A stretch of DNA of 64,000 nt, taken from positions 184-64,183 of the forward strand of contig WOYS01000082.1 in NCBI GenBank assembly GCA_011620645.1, read 5' to 3'. The stretch comes from Mycobacterium sp. GTDB taxonomy: Bacteria > Actinomycetota > Actinomycetes > Mycobacteriales > Mycobacteriaceae. This document shows, one piece after another, positions 9,264-17,732 of the stretch. Numbering within the stretch: position 1 is the first letter of the stretch; every line of letters begins with the position of its first letter. Made by a program: the position numbers and the translations under genes. The notes below the pieces were generated by a model that worked only from the letters and a program-made list of their open reading frames with translations, had not been told where the DNA came from and did no database searches.

Positions 9264-10739
9264 CTATGCCAGTGACGCGGTCCCGTCGGCACGCACGGTG
9301 ACCTTGGCCCCGGCGATATCCTCGGCGGCGCTGGCCGCGGCCTCGGAGGGGTCGTTGAGCACCGCCAGCGTTCGGGTGTCGGCCGGTGTGCGGACGGCCA
9401 GGTAGGCCTTCTCGGGGACACCGTCCCGGTCGAACGGGGTGGTCCAGGTTTCCACGGTCCCGACGCCAACCCAATCGACCTCGGCGCCGCGGGTGGGCTC
9501 GGCGTCGACGGTGGTTTGCACGTCCTCCCAGCGGAATCCGCTGCGCGGCGGCTCGGTGGCGTACACGCCGAAGCTGTGCTTGGTGAGGTAGCCGCCGTTG
9601 GCGGTGATCAGGCCCACCGCGCCGGGCGCCGCGATCAACCGCTCGGCCATGGTCGCGATGGAATGGGTGACGTAGTTGTTCCAGGGGCCACCGGCGAAGG
9701 TCAGGCCGCCGGTCACGGTCAGCGGTCGCTGCGGATCATCAAGGGCCAGGCCGAGTTCGGCGGCGGCCACCTGCACCGCCGATGGGAAGCACGAGTAGAT
9801 GTCGATAAGCGCGATGTCATCGACGCCGGCCGCGGCGAGTTCCAGGGCTCGCCGGCTGCCGATGCGGATCGCGGGCGAGCCGTGGAACTCCACCCGGTGA
9901 CTGATCTCGTAGGTGTCGTGCGCATCGGTCCCGGAGTGCGGGAAAACCCAGCGGTCGCGCGGTATCTGCAGGTAGGTCGCCTTCTCTGCCGACATCAGGA
10001 CCAGGGCGGCGCCCTGATCGACCATGTTGTTGGAGTTCATCAGCTTCGTGTACGGCGAGCTGATCATCCGGTTCGTGGGTCCGGGCTGCGAGATCTCCTC
10101 GGCGCTGAGCGCCTGCTGAATCCAGGCATGCGGATTGCCTGCGGCGACAGCGCTGAAGCGTGACCACAGCTCACCGATCCGCTGCTGGTGATCCTGTTGT
10201 GTCGCCCCCGCGGCAATGCGCAAGGCCTGCTCGAACATCGGATACACGTATGCCGGGCGATCCAGGTGGATGCGCAGCTCGCCGGGCCCGGTCAACTGGA
10301 ATTCGTCATCGGAACCCGGCGCCGGTGGAACGGACTCGTCCTGTTGGGTGCCGATCAGCTTTTCACCACGAGCCCGCAACCGGGTCCGGGAGCGCCAGGT
10401 CTCCCCGCCGCTGATGAGCACGACATCGTTGCGGCCGTGCTGGATGTCGAGGCAGGCCTGATTCACCAGTGATTGCGGGACGTTGCCGCCGATCGGCGTG
10501 TACCGGGTGGCGGCGCTGGCGGCGCCGATGCGCTGGGCGAGCAGCAGCCCCGGGTCGCGGTAGCGCCAGGACAGCACGTTGACCACCCGCACCGAGTCCA
10601 CCGCGGCCAGCACCGGTGGATCGGCGGCGGCGCGGGCGGCCGCCTCCATCAGGTCGACGGGTTCGGTCGACGGGTTCTCGTCGCGCTGGTTGACCTGTCC
10701 GTACCCGACGAGCACCGGGGTTCTGGGGTCAATGGGCAC
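9264..10739 (-). CDS. Thiolase-fold acetyl-CoA acetyltransferase-like protein (Rv1867-type)
   Basis: A 491-residue thiolase-superfamily protein starting PIDPRTPVLVGYGQVNQRDE, as in the mycobacterial Rv1867 group. A Cys sits where the thiolase nucleophile is expected (NQACLDIQHG) and is followed by VVLISGGETWRS, but the surrounding CxSG motif is not conserved. The C-terminal half has GGPWNNYVTHS where canonical thiolases carry GHP. It may therefore bind acyl-CoA without standard thiolysis. The start has a GAGAGGA site. It lies downstream of the fused CoA-transferase gene on the same strand, with a small ORF between, suggesting one acyl-CoA operon. Confidence 0.8.
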   Translation of the reverse strand: MPIDPRTPVLVGYGQVNQRDENPSTEPVDLMEAAARAAADPPVLAAVDSVRVVNVLSWRYRDPGLLLAQRIGAASAATRYTPIGGNVPQSLVNQACLDIQHGRNDVVLISGGETWRSRTRLRARGEKLIGTQQDESVPPAPGSDDEFQLTGPGELRIHLDRPAYVYPMFEQALRIAAGATQQDHQQRIGELWSRFSAVAAGNPHAWIQQALSAEEISQPGPTNRMISSPYTKLMNSNNMVDQGAALVLMSAEKATYLQIPRDRWVFPHSGTDAHDTYEISHRVEFHGSPAIRIGSRRALELAAAGVDDIALIDIYSCFPSAVQVAAAELGLALDDPQRPLTVTGGLTFAGGPWNNYVTHSIATMAERLIAAPGAVGLITANGGYLTKHSFGVYATEPPRSGFRWEDVQTTVDAEPTRGAEVDWVGVGTVETWTTPFDRDGVPEKAYLAVRTPADTRTLAVLNDPSEAAASAAEDIAGAKVTVRADGTASLA

Positions 10740-10785
10740 TGTGCGTTCCTCTCAAGGCGTACGGAAATGTCGGGGGCAGGCGCAG

Positions 10786-10866
10786 TCAGGACGGGCCGAC
10801 CCGGTAGATCGATGTGAGCACCCGGTAGTCCGCGCGTCCCGCGATGAAGACTGATGCGGTGCTCAC
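10786..10866 (-). CDS. Candidate 26-residue small protein in the CoA-transferase operon
   Basis: The frame starts with GTG 10866, overlapping the CoA-transferase stop as GTGA, with AGGAG six bases upstream. It encodes VSTASVFIAGRADYRVLTSI followed by six residues (RV at the end of that helix-like stretch, then GPS). The ribosome site and four-base overlap argue for coupled translation; the short length argues for caution. No family is recognised. Confidence 0.4.
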   Translation of the reverse strand: MSTASVFIAGRADYRVLTSIYRVGPS

Positions 10867-13238
10867 GATCGGCTCCTCTGGTCGGTGGTGCTGCCGGAAA
10901 CCACGGGGCTTTCGAACAAGACGTCGTCGGCGATGAGCCGGTCGATCTCGGTGATGTCCAGGCCGAGTACTCGGTGCGCGATATCTCGGGTGTGCTCCCC
11001 CGCCAGTGGGGCCGGACGGAGTTCGCCGCGCGGAATGCTGCGGTAGGGCGCCGGCCCGGTCTCGCTGGGCATGGGCTCGTCGAACAGCGGGTGCTCCAGA
11101 TCGGCGTAGAGCGAACGGGACTGCAACTGCACATCGTCGAGCACATCGCGGGGCCGGTTCATCGGTCCCGCGGGTATCCCCAGACCCTGCAGCTGTTCGG
11201 TGATGTCGTGCTTGTCCCGGCTGCGGGTGAAGGCCCCGAGGATGGCGGTCAAGGTGGTGTGATCCGCTGGGAGGTCGACACCGATATGGGCAGCCAACGC
11301 GTGCCGGTCCTCCTGATGGCGCACCGAGATGACGCACCATTCGTCCTCGCCGGCGCACGGGCACACCGCGTGCACCGCACCGTCCTCGGTGATCGGCAGA
11401 CCGGATTGGGCGGCGGCCTCGGCGACATAGGCACTCGCCAGCTGGTTCATCGCGACCTCGGCCTGCGAGATGTGGACGTGCGCACCCGTTCCGGTGCGCA
11501 GGCGGCCGATCAGCGCGGCCAGGGTGGCGATCGCGGTGATCCTGGCGGCGACGTGGTCGGGGAAGATCGTAGTGGCATCAAAAAACCGCGAGAACTGGTC
11601 GGCCTGCGGTCCGGCACCACCCCACAGCCAGCTGACGCCCGTCGTGGCACGCACCAGCGGGCCGTAACCCATCCGGTCACTCCATGGCCCGGTGTCCCCG
11701 AAGGCGCTACTTTCGGCCAGCACCACCGCGGGGTTCAACTGCTTGAGTTTCTCGAATGAAAAGCCCAGTGCACCAAGTGTTCCCGGTTTGAAGTTGGCTA
11801 ACACCACGTCAGCCCGGGCCACCAGGCGACCGAAGATGTCGGCGCCTTCCGGTCGGCGCAGATCCACGCCGAAGCTGAGCTCGTTGCGGTGTGTCAGCGC
11901 CCACGATGGGCTCATCGCCTGCCCGGGAGCGGTTTGACGCAAGCCGTCCGGATAGGCCGCACTCTCCACCTTGACCACTCGGGCACCCAGGTCGGCGAAC
12001 AGCCGTCCGAGTTCGCCGCCTGCGACGATCACACCGAGGTCCAGAATCCGCAACCCGTCGAACGGCCGCCTGCCGTCTTTGCGCGGGTGGACCGGGGCAG
12101 CCGGCGGGCCGAGCCACCCACCGCCGGCGTCCTCGACGGCGGGGGCGATGAAACCGCGATGCATGCCGTTCACCACGAACGGGCCGACCGGCACGGTGAC
12201 CGCGTCGCCGTTGGCAACCGGCATGTCCGCCAACGCGCCGACGGCACGGAAATGTTCGGAGGCCAGCGCTTCGGCCGGTGTCTGCACGGCCGCGATCGGC
12301 ACACCTCGCGACTGCCCCTGCGTCACAAGGTCATCCATGGATTCGATTGCGAACAACTTCGCGATGGCCGCGTTCAGCTGCGCCGACGCTGCGAAACGCG
12401 CAGCGATGGAGTCGTATTCGGGTCCGGCGAACTCCGCCGGCTCGCCGAGCCAGGCCCGCATCCCCCGCCACTGCCGCGCCGAGAGCAGACAGATGCGCAC
12501 AAAACCGTCGCGGCACCGGAACGTCGGGTAGATCTGCTGGTTGAGGGGACGGCCACGCCAGCCAGCCGAGCGCTTCTGGCCGGCCGCGGCCTGGCCATGC
12601 GAACCGTAGGGCGGATCGAGTGACTGCACGACCGCCTCGAAGCGGGAGTAGTCGATGTAGTCCCCGACGCCGCGTCGGAGCCGGTGATAGTAGGCGGCCA
12701 GCACCGCCCACGCCGCCTGCGCGGCAGCGGCCGACGACGCGATACCCGGCGGCGGCAGCACCGGTGCCCCGGTGGCCGGGCCGGACCGCGACAACGCGGT
12801 CGACATCGCATAGAAAACGGCGTCGGTACCCTGCCAGGACCGGTACGGGCCCTCGGTACCGAAATCGGTGACCGATAACACCACCAACGCCGGATGCCGA
12901 TCGGCCAGTTCAGCGCAGGACGTGCCGAATGCAGCAGTGAGGTCGCCCCCACCGTCGACCACGATGTCGGCGCCAGCGATCAACCCGTCGAACCGGCGCC
13001 GATCCCCGGTGTCGGCAGGATCCAGCCTCGCCAACCGCTTGTTCGCGTTGTCCAGGGCGAACGGCACGCTGGTACCGCCGACCAGCGGTGCGGCATGCCG
13101 GTCGGCTCCATCGCCGGAGACGTGAATCTTGAGGACATCGGCGCCCAGGTCGGCCAGCAGTCGGGTCACCGCGGCGGCGTCACTGCCGGAGAGATCGAGA
13201 ATCCGCACGCCGCCCAGCAGCGGCTGCTCGACGGTCAC
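10863..13238 (-). CDS. Fused class III (CaiB/BaiF) CoA-transferase, double domain
   Basis: At 791 residues this is twice the usual length: two CaiB-type domains in tandem. The first begins GGVRILDLSGSDAAAVTRLL and the second, near residue 395, restarts with DGLRILDLGVIVAGGELGRL. This matches the Rv1866 architecture. Such enzymes move CoA between carboxylic acids, often for degradation of carnitine, bile acid or branched acids. The second copy lies in one chain, so it may act as an intramolecular dimer. The start is GTG 13238 with GAGGA upstream. It precedes the thiolase-like gene and is divergent from the CPBP gene. The substrate is unknown. Confidence 0.85.
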   Translation of the reverse strand: MTVEQPLLGGVRILDLSGSDAAAVTRLLADLGADVLKIHVSGDGADRHAAPLVGGTSVPFALDNANKRLARLDPADTGDRRRFDGLIAGADIVVDGGGDLTAAFGTSCAELADRHPALVVLSVTDFGTEGPYRSWQGTDAVFYAMSTALSRSGPATGAPVLPPPGIASSAAAAQAAWAVLAAYYHRLRRGVGDYIDYSRFEAVVQSLDPPYGSHGQAAAGQKRSAGWRGRPLNQQIYPTFRCRDGFVRICLLSARQWRGMRAWLGEPAEFAGPEYDSIAARFAASAQLNAAIAKLFAIESMDDLVTQGQSRGVPIAAVQTPAEALASEHFRAVGALADMPVANGDAVTVPVGPFVVNGMHRGFIAPAVEDAGGGWLGPPAAPVHPRKDGRRPFDGLRILDLGVIVAGGELGRLFADLGARVVKVESAAYPDGLRQTAPGQAMSPSWALTHRNELSFGVDLRRPEGADIFGRLVARADVVLANFKPGTLGALGFSFEKLKQLNPAVVLAESSAFGDTGPWSDRMGYGPLVRATTGVSWLWGGAGPQADQFSRFFDATTIFPDHVAARITAIATLAALIGRLRTGTGAHVHISQAEVAMNQLASAYVAEAAAQSGLPITEDGAVHAVCPCAGEDEWCVISVRHQEDRHALAAHIGVDLPADHTTLTAILGAFTRSRDKHDITEQLQGLGIPAGPMNRPRDVLDDVQLQSRSLYADLEHPLFDEPMPSETGPAPYRSIPRGELRPAPLAGEHTRDIAHRVLGLDITEIDRLIADDVLFESPVVSGSTTDQRSRS

Positions 13239-13307
13239 CGTGTCATCCTCAGCACGCTGGACACCTTAGCGTGTCAGTTCGCTAACTTAGGTAGACAACC
13301 AGACATG

Positions 13308-13320
13308 TACACTTGGGTTT
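13308..13320 (+). promoter_or_regulatory. Likely leaderless promoter of the CPBP protease gene
   Basis: TACACT at 13308-13313 is a good -10 hexamer, and the A of the ATG at 13321 lies seven bases after it, where transcription would start. No Shine-Dalgarno sequence precedes the ATG, so a leaderless transcript, common in mycobacteria, is the simplest reading. Confidence 0.5.
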
Positions 13321-14097
13321 ATGTCTGATGCCGGCGTGGTGGCTCCACTGATCGAGATGCCTGCCCACCCGCTGGTGGGGCAGCTGTCGGCACTTGACCA
13401 TTTCCGGGTCTACGTCGACATCGCAGTGGTCGTGGTGGTGCTCGCGCTGACCAATTTGGTGGCGCATTTCACCACGCCGTGGGCCAATGTGGCGATCGTG
13501 CCCGCCGCAGCGATCGGCCTGGTCGTGCTGGTGCGATCACGCGGGCTCGGCTGGTCGGAACTGGGACTGGGCCGCGAGCACTGGCGCTCAGGCGCCGGCT
13601 ATGCCGCGGCCGTCGTCGGGATCGTGCTCACCGTGATCGCCGTCGGCGCGCTGCTGCCGTGGACACGGCCGATGTTCATGAACAACCACTACGCAACGCT
13701 GTCGGGGGCGCTGATCGCCTCGATGGTGATCATCCCGCTGCAGACCGTCATCCCCGAGGAGCTCGCGTTCCGCGGAGTGCTGCACGGTGCACTGGATCGT
13801 GCCTGGGGCGTGCGCGGAGTCGCAGCGGCGGGATCCTTGCTGTTCGGCCTCTGGCACATCGCCAGTTCTTTCGGACTCACCAGCGGCAACGTCGGCTTCT
13901 CCCGCATCCTGGGCGGCGGCGTGTTCGGCATGGTCGCCGGTGTCGTCGGTGCCGTGATCGCCACGGCCGCAGCCGGCTTCATATTCACCTGGTTACGGCG
14001 GCGCAGCGGCAGCCTGATCGCTCCGATCGCACTGCACTGGTCGCTCAACGGCATGGGCGCGCTGGCCGCCGCACTGGTCTGGCACGCGTCGACCTGA
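13321..14097 (+). CDS. CPBP-family intramembrane glutamic protease
   Basis: A 258-residue polytopic membrane protein. All three CPBP (Abi) motifs are present: EELAFR after the IPLQTVIP helix, FGLWH, and HWSLN near the C-terminus. In the family these Glu, His and Asn residues form the active site of a protease related to Rce1, facing the membrane. About seven hydrophobic segments are visible, the first around residues 33-50 (VYVDIAVVVVVLALTNLV region). It occupies the place of Rv1863c in the syntenic block. The ATG is probably leaderless. Substrates are not known in mycobacteria. Confidence 0.87.
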   Translation: MSDAGVVAPLIEMPAHPLVGQLSALDHFRVYVDIAVVVVVLALTNLVAHFTTPWANVAIVPAAAIGLVVLVRSRGLGWSELGLGREHWRSGAGYAAAVVGIVLTVIAVGALLPWTRPMFMNNHYATLSGALIASMVIIPLQTVIPEELAFRGVLHGALDRAWGVRGVAAAGSLLFGLWHIASSFGLTSGNVGFSRILGGGVFGMVAGVVGAVIATAAAGFIFTWLRRRSGSLIAPIALHWSLNGMGALAAALVWHAST

Positions 14098-14133
14098 CGG
14101 CTGCCCGACCAGACGGGCGACCCGCTCGCGGCG

Positions 14134-14208
14134 TCAGGACTTCTTGGTCACCAGACCGACGATCCACAGCAGTAGATCGGCGCCCAGTAGCGCGGTGAAG
14201 AAGCCCAA
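14134..14208 (-). other. Open reading continuation or small membrane ORF after the YeaQ-like gene
   Basis: Directly after the TAG of the YeaQ-like gene the same frame stays open for 27 codons and encodes a clear hydrophobic helix, GFFTALLGADLLLWIVGLV, ending TKKS before TGA. The preceding protein also ends in TKK. A TTG at 14208 could start a separate 24-residue peptide, with a weak TAGG site; otherwise stop-codon readthrough or a recent nonsense change in a longer three-helix protein would explain it. Confidence 0.4.
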
Positions 14209-14214
14209 CTCGAC

Positions 14215-14478
14215 CTACTTCTTCGTCGCAGCTGTGTAACCCAATGTGAGGACTGCGGCTGCGGCGATACTGATCGCCCACCGAATCCAGTCGACGCCAC
14301 CGGTGTCAGCATTCCCCTCGCTGGCGATCAGTCCCCACGCCCAATACCCGATCAGTGCACCGGCAACGCCAAGGACGATGGTGATCAGCCATCCAATCGA
14401 TTGCTTACCTGGGAGGACCACGCGGGCCAGTACGCCGATGACCGCGCCGAAGATGATGGTTCCGATAACGGTGCCCAT
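14215..14478 (-). CDS. GlsB/YeaQ/YmgE-family small membrane protein
   Basis: An 87-residue membrane protein with three hydrophobic segments: GTVIGTIIFGAVIGVLARVV, IGWLITIVLGVAGALIGYWA and IRWAISIAAAAVLTLGY. The glycine-rich GxxGxxIGxxAR-type start and the PGKQ turn are typical of the transglycosylase-associated/stress family PF04226. The molecular role is unsettled. ATG 14478 follows GAGAGGA at good spacing. It sits at the place of Rv1861 beside apa. After its TAG the frame continues with another membrane helix (see 14134-14208), which would give a protein close to Rv1861 in size. Confidence 0.85.
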   Translation of the reverse strand: MGTVIGTIIFGAVIGVLARVVLPGKQSIGWLITIVLGVAGALIGYWAWGLIASEGNADTGGVDWIRWAISIAAAAVLTLGYTAATKK

Positions 14479-14594
14479 AAGAATTCCTCTCCGGGCCCGA
14501 CTTGGCCGACAGGCCCGATACACCTATGGCTTACCTGCTCAAGATCACGATCACGCCCAAGAAACGGGCACGATCGGCCATCACCGCGCGGCGT

Positions 14595-15629
14595 CTAGGC
14601 GGGCAGCATTCCTGGAGCGCTGTTCGGATCGACCGGCACCGGCACACCCACACCGGGCCGCGGGGGCGGCGCGTTGGGATCGGGTGGCGGTGCGTTCGGG
14701 TCCGGCGGCGGCGGAGGCGCATTTGGGTCCGGCGGCGGAGGCGGGGGCGGGGGGCTCCAGGGCTTGATCGACTGGGCCAGCGCCACCGCAGCGGCCTTGT
14801 CGACCGGGTTGTTGGCGGTACCGAGCCACACCACGAACCAGCGCGGGGGCACGCGTTGCCCGCGCGTGCCCGCCGCGACCGGAGCACCGACCACACCCGA
14901 CCAGATCTGGCCGGTCGGCTTGTCGGTGTCGGTGAACTTCACCTCGTAGTAGGACGCGGCGCCGGTGAAATCACCAGCGGTCAGCGGAGTGCTCTCCTGC
15001 CCGAGCCGGGTGCCGGGGAACGGCATGAAGAACTCGCCCATGTCGGAGGCCAGCCGCGCGGCAGCCTTGGCATTGTCGGCCTCGGAACCGGCGAACAGTT
15101 TGAGGTCAAGCCGTCCCAGCAGCACGCTGGTGTCGTTCGCCGGCCGCTCGGTGCCCGGCGGCGGGATCTTGGTCAGCAACGCCTGGCCGTAGGACAGCTG
15201 GGTGGCGTCGGCCACCTTCCACCCTTCGGGCAACAGATAACTGAATCCACCGGCCGCATTGTTGACGCGGCCCGGCTCCGGTGCCGGTGGCGGCGGTGGA
15301 GCGTTCGGATCCAGCGGTGGCGGCGGCACACCCGGGGGCAGCGGCACCCCCGGTGGCGGCGGCACCCCCGGAGGCAGCGGCACCCCCGGTGGCGGCGGCA
15401 TGCCCGGAGGCAGCGGCACCCCCGGTGGCGGCGGCACGCCCGGGGGCAAGGGAGGGGGCGGCGGTGTCGGATTCGCAGGGGCGGGAGCCGGGGCGGGCGG
15501 CGCCGGTTCCGCATGCGACACCGCGACCGGAAGGGTCAAGGCCGCCGCAGATGCGCCGACTGCCGCAGCGACTGCGAGCCTCACCGAGAGTCGCCTGCGG
15601 TGTGTGAGATTCACGTCCGACTGATCCAT
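14595..15629 (-). CDS. apa: Alanine/proline-rich secreted glycoprotein, fibronectin attachment protein
   Basis: A 344-residue exported protein. A signal peptide ([20 protein letters not shown], then [10 protein letters not shown]) leads into a Pro-rich segment of repeated [12 protein letters not shown] units (about residues 50-110), a globular middle (from [16 protein letters not shown]) and a Pro/Asn-rich tail with PDPNAPPPP repeats. [16 protein letters not shown] is the fibronectin-binding core described for the mycobacterial FAP/Apa family. In M. tuberculosis the Pro-rich ends are O-mannosylated. There apa follows modABC; here an SDR gene is next and no mod genes are present. The ATG at 15629 lacks a clear ribosome site; GTG 15614 is a possible alternative. 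Confidence 0.93.
   Translation of the reverse strand: MDQSDVNLTHRRRLSVRLAVAAAVGASAAALTLPVAVSHAEPAPPAPAPAPANPTPPPPPLPPGVPPPPGVPLPPGMPPPPGVPLPPGVPPPPGVPLPPGVPPPPLDPNAPPPPPAPEPGRVNNAAGGFSYLLPEGWKVADATQLSYGQALLTKIPPPGTERPANDTSVLLGRLDLKLFAGSEADNAKAAARLASDMGEFFMPFPGTRLGQESTPLTAGDFTGAASYYEVKFTDTDKPTGQIWSGVVGAPVAAGTRGQRVPPRWFVVWLGTANNPVDKAAAVALAQSIKPWSPPPPPPPPDPNAPPPPPDPNAPPPDPNAPPPRPGVGVPVPVDPNSAPGMLPA
15319..15453. repeat. 36-bp tandem repeat inside apa
   Basis: Three full 36-bp units (15319-15354, 15355-15390, 15391-15426) and a partial fourth encode the [12 protein letters not shown] motif of the Pro-rich region. The units differ by only a few bases, so copy number could vary between strains through slippage. 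Confidence 0.85.
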
Positions 15630-15962
15630 GGGGAAGAAACTACCGTGTTACGGCCGTGACGCAAGTGTGAGTCGCCCTCGGAGTGCTTTGCTGAGAAGTT
15701 GCTGAGCGCCAACGATTTACATGCAGCGCACAGTTCGGTGAATTGCTGATATTTTGAGCTCACCCTGGGTCCACCAACGGCGTTGGGTGTGCCGTCCACG
15801 CCGCCGGTGGGGATCTGCACCGTGTTTCGCGGCTACCCCGCGGCGCGTTACGCGAGCCGTGCCGGTGGGCGATTTTTCGGCGTGCCGGTTTCCCCTGATA
15901 GCTACCGTCCAGTAACATAGTGTCCAACTCGCTGGCTTCAGCGCTGAACCAAGGAGAGTCCG
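15630..15962. other. 333-bp intergenic region between apa and the SDR gene, promoters only
   Basis: No convincing gene is present. The stretch separates two divergent genes and should carry both promoters; TAACATAGTGT near 15915-15925 is a plausible -10 region for the SDR gene. In M. tuberculosis this position holds modABC, of which no coding trace is evident here. Confidence 0.5.
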
Positions 15963-16634
15963 ATGCAGATGCTGGTCACCGGTGGCGACACCGAACTCGG
16001 TCGCGTCATCGCCAGTGGATTCCGCAACGAGGGCCACGGCGTGTTGATCGCCGGGGCGCAGCGCGCCGAACTCGAAGTGGCCGCCAAGGAACTCGACGTC
16101 GATTACGTCGTCTTCGACAACACGGACCCGACCAGCCTGGAAACAGCGCGCGGCGCATTCCCGCACTATCTCGACGGCATCATCAATGTGCCCGCCCCGC
16201 GCTGGGATGCCGGCGACCCCCGCACCCACACGCTGACCGACCGCGCATCGGCCTGGCGCCACGCTCTCGACACCTTTGTGTTGTCGGCGGTACTGACCGT
16301 GTCGATCCTCGGCGATCAGCTGAGCTCGGGCGGTTCGATCATCAACGTCGCGCCCGCCAACCCCGCCGAGGGCAGCGCCGACGCCGCCATCAAGGCCGCA
16401 CTCTCCAACTGGACCTCCGGCCAGGCCGCCCACTTCGGCGTCCGCGGTATCACCATCAACGCCATCGCAGCCGGTCGCGGTGTCGATCCCGGATACGACG
16501 GCCTCGACGGCCCCTGCGGCTCGACCGCCACCGAAATCACCCGTCTCGCACTGTTTCTCACCACACCATCGGCCCGGCACATCACCGGCGAGACGCTGCA
16601 CGTCAGCCACCGCGCGTTGGCCAACTTCGGCTGA
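15963..16634 (+). CDS. Atypical short-chain dehydrogenase-fold protein (Rv1856c-type)
   Basis: A 223-residue SDR-fold protein with the nucleotide-binding start MLVTGGDTELGRVIASGF and the C-terminal HITGETLHVSHRA. The active-site region reads GSIINVAPANPAEGSADAAIKAAL: the Lys is there, but the position of the catalytic Tyr (four residues before it) is Asp, and the usual Ser is absent. It may therefore bind a nucleotide without classic SDR redox chemistry. ATG 15963 has AAGGAGAG nine bases upstream. It is followed by the F420-type oxidoreductase and ndh genes on the same strand. Confidence 0.8.
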   Translation: MQMLVTGGDTELGRVIASGFRNEGHGVLIAGAQRAELEVAAKELDVDYVVFDNTDPTSLETARGAFPHYLDGIINVPAPRWDAGDPRTHTLTDRASAWRHALDTFVLSAVLTVSILGDQLSSGGSIINVAPANPAEGSADAAIKAALSNWTSGQAAHFGVRGITINAIAAGRGVDPGYDGLDGPCGSTATEITRLALFLTTPSARHITGETLHVSHRALANFG

Positions 16635-16702
16635 GATATTCCATTGTTCGCCCCAAGCTAAAACGGGGTCACCGCTCCGCTTAGTTGTGGTTACGTGAAC
16701 CC

Positions 16703-17620
16703 GTGACCATCAAACTCGGATACCAGATCCCCAACTTCTCCTACGGCACCAGCATCTCCGAGCTGTTCCCGACCGTCATCGCGCAGGCGCAGGAAGCCGA
16801 AGCCGCCGGCTTCGACTCGGTCTTCGTAATGGACCACTTCTATCAACTCCCCGGGCTCGGCGCCCCCGAAGAGCCGATGCTGGAGGCCTACACCGCTCTC
16901 GGAGCCCTGGCCGCCGCTACCGAGCGGGTGCAGCTGGGCACCCTCGTCACCGGCAACACCTACCGCAACCCCACCATGCTGGCCAAGGCCATCACCACAC
17001 TGGACGTGATCAGCCATGGCCGCGCCATCCTGGGCATCGGCGCCGGCTGGTTCGAACTCGAGCACGACAGCCTCGGCTTCGAGTTCGGCACGTTCACCGA
17101 CCGCTTCAACAAACTGAACGAGGCTCTGGACATCATCCTGCCAATGATCAAGGGCGAACGCGTCACCGTGGACGGCAAGTACTACCGAACCAAGGAGGCC
17201 TTCGCCAATCCCCGGTTCCGTGACCACATTCCGCTGATGATCGGCGGCAGCGGAGAGAAGAAGACCATTCCTTTGGCGGCCAAGCACTTCGATCATCTCA
17301 ATCTGATCGCCTCCTTCGATCAGCTCGCCGCCAAGGTGCAGGTCGTGCGGGAGCGTTGCGAGGAGATCGGCCGCGACCCAGCCACCCTGGAGACCAGCAC
17401 GCTGCTGTCTGTCATCCCGGATCCCAATGCCACCATCGACTCGCTGCCCGAGGAGTTCCGTGGTCGCGCCGCGGTGGGCAGCCCGGAGGCCATCGCCGAG
17501 CAGATCAAGACCAAGGTGCTCGACGCCGGCGTCGGCGGGGTCATCTTCAACATGCCGGTCTACACACCCGGCTCGCTGACGGCCCTCGCCGAAGTCCTCA
17601 AGCCACTGCTCGCTGACTGA
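16703..17620 (+). CDS. LLM-class F420-dependent oxidoreductase (Rv1855c-type)
   Basis: A 305-residue TIM-barrel oxidoreductase of the luciferase-like family, F420-dependent in most mycobacterial relatives. Visible blocks are IKLGYQIPNFSYG, VFVMDHFYQLPGLG, VQLGTLVTGNTYRNPTMLAK, ILGIGAGWFELEHDSLGFEF and IPLMIGGSGEKKTIPLAAKH, all in family order. GTG 16703 is used because it puts the first barrel strand directly at the N-terminus. The preceding 60 bases show no strong ribosome site. It keeps the Rv1856c-Rv1855c-ndh order. The substrate is not known. Confidence 0.9.
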   Translation: MTIKLGYQIPNFSYGTSISELFPTVIAQAQEAEAAGFDSVFVMDHFYQLPGLGAPEEPMLEAYTALGALAAATERVQLGTLVTGNTYRNPTMLAKAITTLDVISHGRAILGIGAGWFELEHDSLGFEFGTFTDRFNKLNEALDIILPMIKGERVTVDGKYYRTKEAFANPRFRDHIPLMIGGSGEKKTIPLAAKHFDHLNLIASFDQLAAKVQVVRERCEEIGRDPATLETSTLLSVIPDPNATIDSLPEEFRGRAAVGSPEAIAEQIKTKVLDAGVGGVIFNMPVYTPGSLTALAEVLKPLLAD

Positions 17621-17732
17621 GGGTTCTGACCCGAGGTTAATTCTTGGGTGGGTGCGCCGTCTCACCGCGCTGGTGGGATAGCCACCGACTACCCTGGCGA
17701 TGTATTGACAAAGCACTTCGCTAGGAGCAGAA

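Noticed and set aside
13283..13305. Iron-box-like TTAGGTAGACAACC upstream of the CPBP gene
   Set aside because: The half-sites have the wrong spacing and the right half lacks the CCTAA end.
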